Source of the DNA: Cladorhizidae sp. MBARI D1340-BT2
Lineage: Eukaryota; Porifera; Demospongiae; Poecilosclerida; Cladorhizidae
Assembly: GCA_028752905.1 (NCBI GenBank)
Contig: JAQNBH010000015.1
Location: forward strand, 10,859,622-10,923,621
Length of the DNA stretch: 64,000 nucleotides
Direction of reading: 5' to 3'
In this document: in pieces, positions 19,843 through 31,509 of the stretch
Numbering within the stretch: the stretch's first letter is position 1
Layout: each line of letters begins with the position of its first letter
Notes under the pieces: model-generated
What the model saw: the letters and a program-made list of their open reading frames with translations, nothing else
Database searches by the model: none
What the model was told of the DNA's origin: nothing
Program-made: the position numbers and the translations under genes

Positions 19843-22800
19843 AGTAAGATACACTTATTCCTTTGACTGACCAGTATAAATATCTATTTTTTTCTTGCCC
19901 TTATTTTTTGTAGTGAGTGGAAGTCAGACTGTCCCTAGGGTTCATGTCCGTGATTTGGGCAACTATGGCGACAAAGAAGAGCTTCGTCGAGTTTTTTCCA
20001 AATATGGTGGATTAATCAATGTGTGGATTGCCAACAATCCTCCAGGATTTGCCTATATCTTCTATGAAACTTTTGAGGATGCAGAGAGAGCGGTGGAAGC
20101 TATGGATGGCAGGAAGGTGTGTGGGGTTCGAGTGAGGGTTGAATTGTCTCCAGTAGAGGATAGGAGGCGGTCAGCTAGGGGACGTGGTGGGGGGAGTGGA
20201 GGAGGGAGTGGAGGATATGAGTCGAGAGACTCAATTCATGGCCGAGTGGGTGATAAAGATCGGGACAAAGATTACAATAGAGACAAAGATTACAATAGAG
20301 GGCGTGGAAGATACGATGATGATAATAACAGCAATTATCGGAGAGGTGATAGTGTTGGTGGTGGGCGTAACAACGACAGCTATGATGATTACCAAGAGAA
20401 CCGAGAGAACCGGTATAGGGGACGAGGAAGAGGTAATTCCCGAGCAGGATATTACCATGACCAGGGGAGAGGCAACCGTGGTGGTCGAGGAGGAAGGGAT
20501 AATAACTATGGAGATAACTATAGAAATAGGGATGGAGGGGAACATAGTGGTGGCAATTATGGCTCTGGAGGAGGCTATGGAATGCGTGCATCAAGAGGTG
20601 GGAGAGGTGGACGTGGGGGTAACTTCCGTGACAATAATTATGGATATGACCGCAGTGGGTCACGTGATGGTCATTATGATGACTATTCCTCAAGGGGAAG
20701 AGGACGTGGGCGAGGGAGGTACAACAAGCAAGATAATTACAGTGGTGGAGGGTGGAAGAGGGATAATTATGGCGGTGGGAGTAGAGGAGGAGGAAGTGGT
20801 GGCTATCGTAATTATGATCAGTCTGAGCGACGGGGTGGTGGAGACATCGAGTATCGCGAACAGAGGATGAGCAGGAAAGAAGAATACGAAGGTAAAGGTT
20901 CGTACAAAAGGGATGGTGGCATTGGTTCCTATAGCAAATATGATAAGGAATACTCTGATGTTGGAAGAGGAGGAAAAAGTGATTACCATGAGAGTGGAGG
21001 TGGTCATTACTCCAAGGCTCAGCAACAGTATAGTCGCTGGGATGACGATTTTGAGGATGAGGAGGATGGTGGCTACCGTGATAGATCTCCACACCATCAG
21101 AAGGGTGCTCGTCACAGCAGTGGATTTGAGAAACCAACAAAAACGTCCAGGTCACGATCACGGTCTTATGAGAGCCATAGCTTTACATCCAGTCATAGCA
21201 GGAGTCAAAGCTCCTCTCCTTCTCTCTCAGGTGGTGGTGGGAGGGGTGGCAGGGGTGGGAGTGGGAAGAGGACCATACAAAATCGCAAGGCTAGGAGCAG
21301 TGATTACAATAGCTCGTCCCGTTCTCCCCCTGTGTCAAAATCTCGATTTTGCTCCAACCTCCCTAATGCTTATCGTGACACATTCGAGCAAGTGGGAACC
21401 TTTAGGAGTGACTCTGGCTATGTATCACACCAGTATCCATCTGAGAATCGTTCCAAGTTGGATTCCAACTATGAGCAAACCGAGCACAGAGGGTACAGCA
21501 GCAAGGAGAAGAGAGATGTGTCCTCTGGTGTCCGAAATGTGCATGATGCGAGCTACGGGAGTCGTGGTGACACTGGCCACTTCTCTAAGGAGCGACGTGC
21601 AGCTGATGGAAGTTACTCTTCTGACAGGGACTACTCTGTGTTGCAATCCAGCATGGCTGATGTGTCCCCACCTCTGATTGGTCATCGCAGCAGTCAGAAA
21701 AGAAGAAGGTAAGTGAAATGGTGTGTATTACTTTAATAATACCACACGCATTGTGACCTTTTCTTTCTTTGTTTCTTGAACAGGGCTTCTGCTTCTCCTC
21801 AGCATTAGCTCTTTTTAGGGTGGGAAGTCCAAGCTTTATTGCATGGCAGTATATGGAAAATATGCCCAAGTGTGTGTGTGAGTGTGTGAAGTCCTGATAT
21901 GCAGCCATTCGCCAATCTCATGTTACATTGTACATCTTCAAATATCAATGGAAGTGCGTCGACATCAAAATGCACCAAAATAATATTCACCGCCACAAGC
22001 AGTTAGTTGCTTTTGTGGATTCACACTTTGATAACCTGTGATGAGCAAATATTTTCTGCAATGGCAAACTTTCTCCGACTTTCTGGAATGGCAAGCTTAT
22101 ACCGACTTTCTGTGCACCACTTATGGTCATGCGGTTGTAGATGGTCATGCTAATGAGCTATGAGGTTTGTCATATTGATGAACAGGCTGTGGACCTTATG
22201 TTAAAACAGTTCTTATCTTCAAGGATGAACACTGGATTCAACAGTGCATGTCATGTTGAGAAAATGATTTTCCCTTTTTCTTGCAGCCCTACAAGAGTCA
22301 CAAACATGTTAGAAAAGTCTCAAAGCAACATTGTGATCAAGTCACGGGTGTCGGCAAGCGATTCGAAATCATTTTTCTTCAAGAATTCATAGAAGTGTTA
22401 TGAGTTGTGAGAAGATAAATGGTGATTGATTTGCGAGAAGATAAATGGTGATTGATTTGCGAGAAGATAAATGGTGATTGATTTGTGGTCACATCGCAAG
22501 TGTTGGCAATGCAAAGAGATTATGGAGAACGTTGCATGATTGAAAAGTGGACATTACTTTGTCAAGTTTATAGTACAATACAGAACTGCATGTGATCAGC
22601 GGGTTACTGTGCGAAAAATGCTTGCAGTATCATTGGGACAAAGTTGCCTTTGAGTACGTAAATGTATTCATAGAAGTGTGTATGAGTTGTGAAAAGATAA
22701 ATGGTGATTTATTTGTGGTCACATCACAAGTGTTGGCGATGCAAAGAGATTATGGAGAACGTTGCATGATTGAAAAGTGGAAGGTACATTACTTTGTCGA

Positions 22801-23027
22801 GTTTATAGTACAATACAGAACTGCATGTGATCAGCGGGTTACTGTGCGAAAAATGCTTGCAGTATCATTGGGACATCCTTTGAGTACGTAAATGTATTCA
22901 TAATCCAACCTCCTGGACCTGGAAAGTTTAATATTTGATGTTACGCTGAGTTTGTGTTGGTTTGTTCTACAGCCGGATTGTCAGTCGAAGTAGGAGTAGG
23001 TCACACTCTCCTCTTTCTGTCAACTGA
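19843..23027 (+). CDS. SR/RGG-rich RNA-binding protein with SRSF3/7-like RRM
   Basis: The start codon is split: A at 19843 ends exon 1 (donor GTAAGA), TG opens exon 2 at 19914 after a TTTTTTGTAG acceptor. Exon 2 runs to 21708 (donor GTAAGT). Residues 8-80 form an RRM (RNP2 VHVRDL; RNP1-like PPGFAYIFY; then VRVRVELSP) closest in style to SRSF3/SRSF7. A long RGG/YGG/DNNY-rich low-complexity region follows, then an RSRSRS segment near 21145-21230. Two 3' exons fit the reading phase: 21784-21808 (adds ASASPQH, 606 aa) and 22973-23027 (adds an SRSRSRSHSP-type tail, 616 aa). The SR tail favours the second as the main form. Likely nuclear, in pre-mRNA splicing or export. It is far longer than SRSF3/7 because of the RGG region. 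Confidence 0.88.
21784..21808 (+). CDS. Alternative 3' coding segment with early stop (SR-type gene)
   Basis: The acceptor TTTCTTGAACAG precedes GGCTTCTGC. Joined to the 21708 donor it codes seven residues, then TAG. The 75-nt intron is typical here. If a donor follows, it would act as a poison exon, a known mode of SR-gene self-regulation. Otherwise it is an alternative last exon. Confidence 0.6.
22390..22901. repeat. Tandem duplication inside the SR-gene 3' intron
   Basis: 22390-22671 and 22671-22901 are near-identical. Both contain AGAAGATAAATGGTGATT, GTGGTCACATC and GATTATGGAGAACGTTGCAT, and end GAGTACGTAAATGTATTCAT. Copy 1 also holds three adjacent 26-bp units (GAGAAGATAAATGGTGATTG start). 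This is a recent local amplification just before the RS-coding exon at 22973. Confidence 0.9.
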
Positions 23028-23970
23028 ATATCACATGCTTGTCGCATGAGCTTTCCATCACATTTTGGTAATAATTGTTGCTATTGTTAGTCATACTTAC
23101 CACTCCTGTTGTAGTTTATGTCATTCCTTCTTCTTTTCAAAGGTTGGTTGTATTTTTTGGAGTCGAGCGAAGTGATCCAAAGTAACATATTCTTACACTC
23201 GCTATTTCCCTTACTTCTGCTATATACAGAAATATACTTTGTATCTTACCATTATACATATATACCTTAATACATGTCCTTAACACGCCCTTATGCTACC
23301 TTTGTACACAGTGCAGATTTGGTCTTGTCGTATTTTCTGCTATTCTTTTCACTGTTATGTACACATGCATGCACTATGAAGAATATATTTTTGTTGATCC
23401 AGTTATTGATATACATTATCCTATACATATATACATGTATATTTTATTTTATTGAACACCGATCTATATTACATGGAGGGGATAATTAGTGATGCATGGT
23501 ATATTAGTGATTAAACCCGTCAATATGGACTTGCTATATAGGTACATAGTGAGGCCCCGTTATTCTTGGCTTGAGAGCATGATTGCCTCGACCAAATAGT
23601 AGATATTTGTTAAGGGATTGAATTTTGGTTGAGTTTTATCTTGTTGCCTTTGTGTCTGTATTGACACATTCTTATACTTGAGATACATAAATCACATAAA
23701 TCACAAGAATGCTTTATCAGATAAAGTTGTAGATTATTTTATGTTGACTCAAAATACTTATATATATAAGTGGTAAAGGAAGGGTTCAACTGCTAACCCA
23801 CTACTGCCGTATAGTTTGGCATGAAATGTTTGAGGTGTTCATAGATGTGCTGATTATAGTCTTAAACTTGGTCAAGTGCTTTGACACTATTGGAGTGAAG
23901 GCTTTATAGGTATTTGTTGTGCAGGGAGGTTGACAAAAGGGGAGAAATTATTAGCCATTAACAGTTGGTA
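23028..23970. other. Probable 3' UTR and downstream flank of the SR-type gene
   Basis: Follows the TGA at 23025-23027. A+T-rich with no further coding motif, and no certain polyadenylation signal was identified. Confidence 0.4.
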
Positions 23971-24091
23971 TATATAGGCCTTGACCGATTATTCTTTCTT
24001 TTTTTGTGCCTATTATTCTTTTCTTATATTCTCGTGTTTTACCTATTATTCCATTTTCACTGCCTATTATTCTTTCTTTCACCTATTATTC

Positions 24092-25650
24092 TTATGCTTG
24101 AAGAATAAACGTTTCCAGTTTAACATGACAAAGTAAAGGTGTACAAAATATTAACTTGTTCACGGGATATACTTGGTCCTCTAGCGGTGATTCTTGACGA
24201 TGTGTAAATGAGTTCGACAGAATGGGGGGGAAACCCGTCAGAAGATGGCTGGACCAGCAATATGAGCCTGCAGGCTTCAGCCCAGTTATGAAGATCAACT
24301 TCATGTGCCTTCCACCATTCTGTGTGACTAAATGCATCTTCAGCAGCAGCCAAATACTTGAGTAGCTCCGACTTCAAACCATCAATAACTGGTGTCGAGT
24401 CCAAGAAGGTAAATGCACGTAAGGAATCAATGTTTGCAGCTGTTGGCTTGAGGTCATTTAACTTGGATGGCAAGAAGTAACGAGCTGCTTTAAAAGCAGG
24501 CTTGAAGTCATTATCAAACTTTGTCTGAAAGTAACTAAAGGCTGGTTGGACACATGACTTAGCATATGCAACAAGTTGCTGTTCATGTACAGCATTACCC
24601 CCAGCTAGTTGCTTTGAAACAGCTGTTACATTAGGATAGTATTCTGTTGAGATACTGAGAAGAGCATACTCCAATGTTTCATAGCTACTAGAGCTACAGC
24701 ACCATCTCCTTCAAAAAGATAGGTGGCCTTAACAAAAGGCTCCGTGGCATCAACAGTGATGGAAAGCTCCATTTTTAACTTCCTGTACTTTGCTGTGTTT
24801 GTTAGAATTGCCAGGTGGCATGCCATCACTTTCTAAGAAGCCTTGTATATCTCCAAAAGCGTTGTGAAGTTGTTGAATCACTTCAAACCTGCTCCACCAC
24901 CGGTAGCTGAAAAAGGATTACGTAATCCTGTTAGAGTCCTCCAAATGAGGCGTGACTTAGGACTATGGGAAAATAATCGAATCCAAACATTGGAATTGTC
25001 CAACACTGGTGTCTTCATGTGTTCCCCAATTGTATGAGAAAAACAACCAATGTCAATCATATGATTGTACACAACAGTTACTGTCCTCATCGCTACTGAA
25101 TTCAAGGAAGCACGGTCACGCATTGCTGCAACAACCAAATGTGAAGAGATTCCCAAATCAGTTGATAATGATTTAACGGGCAATTTCCTCCTCCCCCAGT
25201 CATTCTTTTTGCAAGTGGCATCAGCCTACAAACACATTGCTTGATAACCCAATCATTCGTGATGTAACGACCATAGCCTCACAAATGTGAGTCGTACGAT
25301 CAAAAATGATTGAGTGTTTGTCAGTGATTTCCTTCTTTAGCCGGAAAATTTCTTCATCAAGGATAAATGGCAACAGTTGCCACAGGCGAGTTGAACTGGT
25401 GAGAGGAATCCATGCGCCTCTAATAAATCTCGAAGCCTTCCACCTTGTTGAGGGATAGCCCTGCTTTCAACCATTGCAGTGACTACTTCGTTTTAGACCA
25501 ACAATAGGAGGAGGGTTCTGGCTTATTTTTATTTTTCTAGCCAAGTCTGAAGAAGTTGGCGAGCGAAGTCTGCTTAGTAAAGACACAACACTAATAGCAA
25601 AATCGGAGCTTGACTTCAACTGATTGCTGCTCTCAGTACCACTGCTCACA
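24092..25650 (-). pseudogene. hAT-family transposase, broken
   Basis: Minus-strand fragments in order: FSHTIGEHMKTPVLDNSNVW with LFSHSPKSRL (24878-25183), KLKMELSITVDATEPFVKAT (24626-24829), EQQLVAYAKSCVQPAFSYF and VIDGLKSELLKYLAAAED (24120-24674), then LLVQPSS. After a frameshift at a G-run near 24226-24232 comes LSNSFTHRQESPLED, the C-terminal dimerisation region. The order and motifs are those of a widespread animal hAT-like family. It has stops and frameshifts throughout. Confidence 0.75.
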
Positions 25651-26019
25651 ATACAGCAATACAGCTACAACTTTCTCCACTTTGCTCCAAGCTTGACTCA
25701 GGCTCTGATTCCTTGAATCTGTCATAGAAACTTCTGCCATTATTGTTAGCATTGTTAGTACCTAGTTCACTCTAAATAATGCTGTCATTGAAATCGCTGC
25801 CAGACCCTTTACCTAATCGCAATGCAATGTGGAAGAAAACAAGAGGAAAAAACAAGAGGAACGGCCAAAAAGGAGATATTCTTTTTTTTTGGCCTATGAT
25901 TTAGTCTTGCTATTGCTGAGCCTGTTAAGGCCATCACATATATATTACAGCACAGTGTGGAACTATTTAGTAACTAACCTAATAACAATCTATATTTAAT
26001 AAAATTATCCACAATATTA

Positions 26020-26205
26020 AGTTACGAGTGTCCCGCTGCTCAAGGAGGGGGGACGGGAGGGGACCAAAGATCATTCCTCAGCTCACCATACAACGGTTCC
26101 TTTCTCCTCTGCCACCACTTTCCTACCCAATACATAACGCACTCTCCCACCTCCATCACTGCATCACTTACTCCCTCCACATCTTTTCCCAAAAGCAATG
26201 ACTAT
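26020..26205 (-). repeat. Interspersed repeat, copy 2
   Basis: Reverse complement of 124-320 at roughly 90 percent identity by eye; see that entry. Confidence 0.7.
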
Positions 26206-26274
26206 TATTCTAGCATAATTCTCAGTTCTTTTGGCTACCTATTATTCTGAAAATTATGCTAGCATAATGGCCTA

Positions 26275-26760
26275 CACCTCGGGCACTTAACATGGTTTGA
26301 CTCTTCTGATGAGGTCTGGTAGTGTTCTTCTCCAACATTCCTCTCGTTTTTTCTTGTACAATTTATGCACGGATTATATAGTCTGGTATGTTCTAATTCC
26401 TCATGTCACACTAGATCACCACCATATGAGTATTTCTTTTGTTTTAGGATTTCACATAAAGGGAGGATGGTGAAGGGGAATGAAAATGTTTGTAAAATTA
26501 TGGTTAGGTTGGCAGGACAAAATGGTTTGTAAAATGGCAAGAATCAACAAGTCATTTCTGGGAGGAGGGGAATGAATGCCTGTTCCTGAGGGAAATTCTG
26601 CCATTGTCTTCACTAAACTCCTCCACTGCAACATCCATTCCCCTAGTACATTCATGCTGCACATTGAATCTGCAAATTATACTGCATTTAATTAGCTATA
26701 GAGCAACCCAAGAGCAGGCGAGTGGAACTCACTCTGGCTATAAAGGAAATAACTATTGTT
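26275..26760. other. 3' flank of OVCA2, nothing recognised
   Basis: A 70-codon minus-strand frame at 26452-26664 shows no domain. No RNA gene or transposon end was seen. Confidence 0.4.
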
Positions 26761-26767
26761 ACTTTCA

Positions 26768-27412
26768 TCAATCATGATTTAGAAATGGAGAAAGAAAGAT
26801 AAGTAAAGCTGTTCTGAGCTGTGGTGATGCAGGTATATAATGTCCACCATCATGTCTATAAGCCTCCGCATTGATAAAGCTGGCCATTAACTCCTCACTG
26901 GCCTCTCTAGGAATCACTGCATCAGAAACTCCGATGGTGTGGAAACTTGGGCAGTCTATGGCGTTCTCGTACATCTTAATATGTGGACTCAGCTGTGACC
27001 TGAAGCCTGCTATCAATATGGCAAAGTTAAAGTTGATCTCTATGTCAAAATTCGTCTTGAGAATGCAGAGGAGAGAAGCAAAAGATGCTCCCTGGCTGAA
27101 GCCAAGGATGCCATCAAATGGTCCCTCTTTATGAAACTTGTCTATGACCATGTCCAGCGATTCCTGGTACCCTGTGATAATATCGGTCCTGTCCATTGCG
27201 TTGTAGCTTCTTTCTGGCCTAGAAAACCACCAGCCCTTCACTCTGTCATCTCCAGCTGTGGCGAGGTTTACATGTTCTGGAATCTCGTGTGGTGCTGAAA
27301 GAAAGACGAAATCTACTTGTTTTTTTAAAAGCTTCCGAATACCTCCGCTCTTTTCACGGAACAGCTTTTCATTCTGACGATACCCATGAAGGCAAAGCAC
27401 TTTCAACTTCAT
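26768..27412 (-). CDS. OVCA2: OVCA2, FSH1-family serine hydrolase
   Basis: Intronless 214-residue protein, close to the usual length of OVCA2/FSH1 alpha/beta hydrolases. It opens with the family start LKVLCLHGYRQN. The nucleophile elbow is GFSQG (Ser106, residues 104-108), the acid Asp164 is in IGVSDAVIP, and the base His191 is in HDGGHYIP, so the triad is complete. WWF near residue 61 and the AILIAGF strand also fit. The start is firm: an in-frame TAA lies nine codons upstream. OVCA2-type enzymes cleave long-chain esters in the cytosol; the natural substrate here is unknown. It is divergently paired with the gene at 27507, with 94 bp between the start codons. Confidence 0.94.
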   Translation of the reverse strand: MKLKVLCLHGYRQNEKLFREKSGGIRKLLKKQVDFVFLSAPHEIPEHVNLATAGDDRVKGWWFSRPERSYNAMDRTDIITGYQESLDMVIDKFHKEGPFDGILGFSQGASFASLLCILKTNFDIEINFNFAILIAGFRSQLSPHIKMYENAIDCPSFHTIGVSDAVIPREASEELMASFINAEAYRHDGGHYIPASPQLRTALLIFLSPFLNHD

Positions 27413-27506
27413 GTTTGCTTTCGAGTGCGCATTAAATAAGATTTAGTAAGGGGGCTAGGCTTGTGCTTTAGCGGGAATGTGCTAGCTGCTTGAATTAAAC
27501 AATAAT
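27413..27506. promoter_or_regulatory. Probable bidirectional promoter
   Basis: The 94 bp between the OVCA2 start (minus) and the 27507 start (plus) must contain or overlap both 5' UTRs and core promoters. No TATA box is obvious. Confidence 0.5.
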
Positions 27507-28156
27507 ATGCCTAAGAAGAGAAAGCGTGCTGCTAAGCTTGTGTCCAGTGAAAATGAGGAGAAAGACAGTGGTAAAATAAATAGGGTCCTATTGAATTCAA
27601 TTTATCCAGTGTCTATTGATTAGGGAAAGGTTTAAGGAAGCGTCATAAATTGGGAGGTTCCTTGACAGACAGTTCCAACTCGGCGACTACTCCTTCAAAA
27701 ATTGAACAACGCCAACAGGACATTTCACAACATCAGCAGCCGCCTTCAAGTTCAAGACTATCGCCTTATCCTGTCAATATGGTATACCAGGGACCTCTAG
27801 GAGAATCCACTCCTAATGCAGCACAGGATATGGTATACCAGGGACCTCTAGGAGAATCCACTCCTAATGCAGCACAGGATATTGAAAATTCACTTTTTGG
27901 GTTCGACTGGTCAACTCCTCTGATAACCTCTCCCTCTACAGTCACCTCACCAGCATTCTCTCCTATTATATCTGAATCCAGAAACAAGCTTAATGCTTTG
28001 CAGGATACACCAGTGTCTTGCAGATTGCAGCACCAAGCAAATGTGGAAAGGAGGCCTAAAGCTACTACACCCAAGAAACGACATGTTCTGTATGACATTC
28101 CAGTACAGCCCTTGAAAGTTAACAGGAATAGCAAGCCTAGGAAAAAAGCCTCAAAG
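27507..28156 (+). CDS. Unknown disordered nuclear-type protein, 3' end not resolved
   Basis: Exon 1 (27507-27570) starts MPKKRKRAAK, a basic nuclear-localisation-type cluster. It is joined across a 53-nt intron (GTAAAA...GATTAG) to 27624-28156, and phases match exactly. The protein is rich in Ser, Pro, Gln and Lys, and no domain was recognised. A 51-bp exact tandem duplication (27779-27880) gives a 17-residue repeat MVYQGPLGESTPNAAQD. It ends in PRKKASK before a GTATTA donor; without splicing the frame stops at 28204. Possible next acceptors in phase 0 precede 28294 and 28456. It is head to head with OVCA2. Confidence 0.6.
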
Positions 28157-28459
28157 GTATTAGTTTTTAGCACTTTTTTTTTGTACGAAGCTAGTCTGGC
28201 ATAGCTGCCCCTTTGTCGAGGAGTCTGGGAACATAGTATAGTTGTTACCACTAGATATTTGGCATTTGACATCTGTGATATTTGGCATCTGTGCAGGCCT
28301 TCAGATGTGCTATATATTTGATAAAGCTGCAGGTGAAAGCTAGTTGGTTTCGGATCAACTTCACAGGACATGCAGAAATACTTTTTTCTCATTTCGATTT
28401 GTGACATCAGCTGCATGGGTCCTTCCACATTGATATGAGTTCTTTTGGTTGACAGCTCC

Positions 28460-31400
28460 ATCCATTAATTCCAGCAGAACAATTTAGTATGCGTCAGCAA
28501 TGCCAGACTAGTACGAAGCATGATGATACATAGATAATGTTTACATGGTCGATGTATCCGTGCATAATCAATACCTACTCCCTACTTGCACCCCTTCATT
28601 AGTGCATACTTCTTAGTGCACACTTCTACCCCTACATGTATGTAGTAGATTTAATTGTTATAACGGCAATCATTATTACAGAGGTATATATCTCGAGTTA
28701 TATAACCCTCCTAGCTTCTATCAGTTCAATTCCAACTTTATCTAACTCTGGCTAATTAGATGCACCTAATAGCACAGCAGCACAGATATCATTTTAATAT
28801 TCATGAATAGTAGTAAGTGTCTTGCTTCGCTCGACAATTGGAAAGAACACGGGTGAGACTAACTTTCGATCTATCCAGAGGAAAGTTCGAGAGATAGTGC
28901 TTTACAACTCATGGCTGAAGCAGTACAGCAGACTAGCTCGAGACGGCTTCCAGCTCCCTTTTATTCTCTGGCTCGCGTAATAACTCCTCCTTTTTCTGCC
29001 ACGCCTAAAAAATAATGCACAGTGTTCTCATAATTTAGGTAGAAGAGTGAATGGGAATCCATTTACATTATTTAGAAACTATTTTCCAAACACCTATTCG
29101 CTGATTGGTGCTGTATTTCTTGCAGGTCGGAGCACTAAACCAATTTTATGTTAGTTTCACAGGCCTGTCTTGCTAGGTTGAGAGAGACTAAATGACTTCT
29201 CAGCTCTTGTGACTGGCAGTAAAATGCCAAAAAGACTACTAATAAAGTTGTACACAAATTCTAAATAGGTAAACGTTTAGCATGAAAATGGGAGAGTTGA
29301 GTACTCTCTATTGGGTTGACTGCATTTAATGGTAGACCATACCGCCCCTCCCTTCCTATTTCATTTTGGCAGTCTCTTAACAGCTTAGGCTATGTCTTCG
29401 GCTATTTTATTTCTATTTGGCTTTTTTGCTTCAAAATGACTTCCAGCATGCCTTGGGTTTTTTTACTGTGGTAGTAAAACCGTTGATATTGAAAATTGAA
29501 AACACGTCAAGGTTCTTTTTATTATTACTTTCTATTTCTCCGATACATAATTTTCATGCCATATGGCATAGGTCATTTTAATACCTGAAGATCGCAAATT
29601 TCCTGAGGATGTTTGGAAAGTAAGGATGTTTGGAAAGTATGGCAGACAATATCCCACTGGGCAATTAGCTATATTGAAATAACTCCTTATGAGTGTTATG
29701 TCGTATATTGCTTTTGTCTCCTCTTCTAATGCCACTAGTAGATATGTCTGGGATGCGTCCAATAAGTGAAGTGGTTTCCACCAGCTAGAGAAGCAAATTG
29801 TTCCTCTACTCGCAGCTTGTAGTGTTTGATTTACTGTGACTTGATAATCCCCAAATATTCTTACAGTGCCATTTTTTCCATTAAGACTGGTTCACAATAT
29901 GACGCTAGCATGTTGGGTCGCATCGCATTGGCTCAAGGTGTTCACAATGTCAGCTTCGACTCATTTTCATTGCCCAGAATTGCGAGCTCTATTTATGAAC
30001 TTCGACCCCATGATTCCAAACCAAGTGTACTCTCCAGCAAGGACATGAAGATGACGGTCACTATTTTGGTGAGGAGAAGCTGGCTTGGTTTTTCATTTGA
30101 GCTACACATGTATGAGGAGGAGGAAGTGAAGCTTTAGGGTACTCCAACTTTTTCTCGTGGGATGTAACGAGGGGAGTACCATGATCTAATCAAACAAAAA
30201 ATTGCTGTCTCAGTGTGCAGGGGAACTTTTCTACAATCTCAATCAAACCATTTAGCATTCTGTAGCTGAAGTTCAAATAAAGCACATTTTAAACTTAAAT
30301 AAAGCATACCAATCTGTTGCCACTGACATTTTAAGTGATGTATGAATATAACTCGAGTCTATTCAAGTGTGGGGTAACAACACGATGCACTGTGGCAGTT
30401 TCACAATGTTTACAATATTCAATATCTCAAGAATGTGTTGTAATGGACCACATCACGAGACTGGTGTTGTGTTGTACTGTGAACCAGCTTTTATAGGGGC
30501 TTCCCAGTATGAAATATGAAAAATGGGCAAGTGATTTTTTGCCTTGACTCTCGTCTTTTGGGTTTGGACTCATATAGTATGAGCATACTGAAGCGTTGCT
30601 TTGCATTACAGAACATTTGGGTGTGGCATTAGCGCCACCAGTTGGTGCACCTAGCTACTGGCAAATACTGTTGTGAGTATGTATCCAATCCTGTGCCATA
30701 TGCATAAAGGATTAGTTTCACCCTTGCTGACCCTTGTACCAACAACACTCCTCCCTTACCCCTGAATGACCAAGACTTGGTGGCCCCAAAGGAGGTTGTG
30801 TAGGTCCTCAGTTTGACCTCAGAGTTTTGGAGACATAATTGGCTGGATTGTGGATCTTGTGGTGAAGTTTGTGCTGATTCTAGTTAATTATGCAGCATTC
30901 TAATTAACCGTCAAAAATTTATTGCTAATGATGCGTCTATGATTTCTATTTTTGCATTTTGTTTGTCTATCGTCGCTTTCATTTCTCACCTCATAATCAA
31001 ATATATGGCTGTTGCTGCAGGAGCTTCATTGTTTTACTTCGAGGTTAAGGCCACTATGTGCATCATAGTAGTATATGGACTTCTTGAATCAGTGAAGTAG
31101 CTATAGCCACTCCAGAATGCGACAATCCCCATGAAGGTATAGTGTAGCTTACTCTACTCTAGCTAGATTCTGTACTGTAACGTTTGTACCACTCCTGCTT
31201 GTTCATCAACAGAAAAGCTTGAAGCTCAGCTCAGCAACCAGAGGACTCTCTTTGGGCAAGACCATGAAGTAGTTCTTTAGGCTTATCTCGATTTACAACC
31301 ACTTGCAGCAACAGAACGTATTATTCTAAATTTGCTATTATTGCATCATGTTCTTATTGCATCATGTTCACGGTGGAACAATGTTCTATTTATTGGTCAC

Positions 31401-31500
31401 AGCAGATTGAGAATTTTTTTTTTTTCTGGTGCATAATTAGAACTTTTACGGTAATTTATGATAATTTCTACCTGTTGGCATCCAGAGCTTAAGTTTTCAT
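28460..31500. other. Long stretch without recognisable genes
   Basis: Small open frames at 29532-29762 (minus) and 29826-30137 (plus) have no recognised domain. A short direct repeat (GGATGTTTGGAAAGTA) lies at 29607-29638. Nothing else could be supported. Confidence 0.4.
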
Positions 31501-31509
31501 TCTGAGTTT

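Larger units (their letters stand above)
23975..26274 (-). mobile_element. Decayed hAT-like transposon with subterminal repeats
   Basis: The ends begin TAGGCC on both strands (23975; reverse complement at 26274). CTATTATTCT-type repeats sit inside both ends: five between 23986 and 24095, two at about 26203 and 26237. Subterminal repeats of this kind are typical transposase-binding arrays in hAT elements. A broken transposase lies between them. A copy of the 124-320 repeat (26020-26205) has entered near the right end. No clear target duplication was seen. Confidence 0.65.

Noticed and set aside
20175..21685. Large antisense and shifted frames (up to 328 codons) across the SR-type gene
   Set aside because: They are His/Ser/Tyr- or Val/Thr/Ile-rich shadows of the RGG repeats. 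The plus-strand frame with RRM and correct splice sites explains the region.
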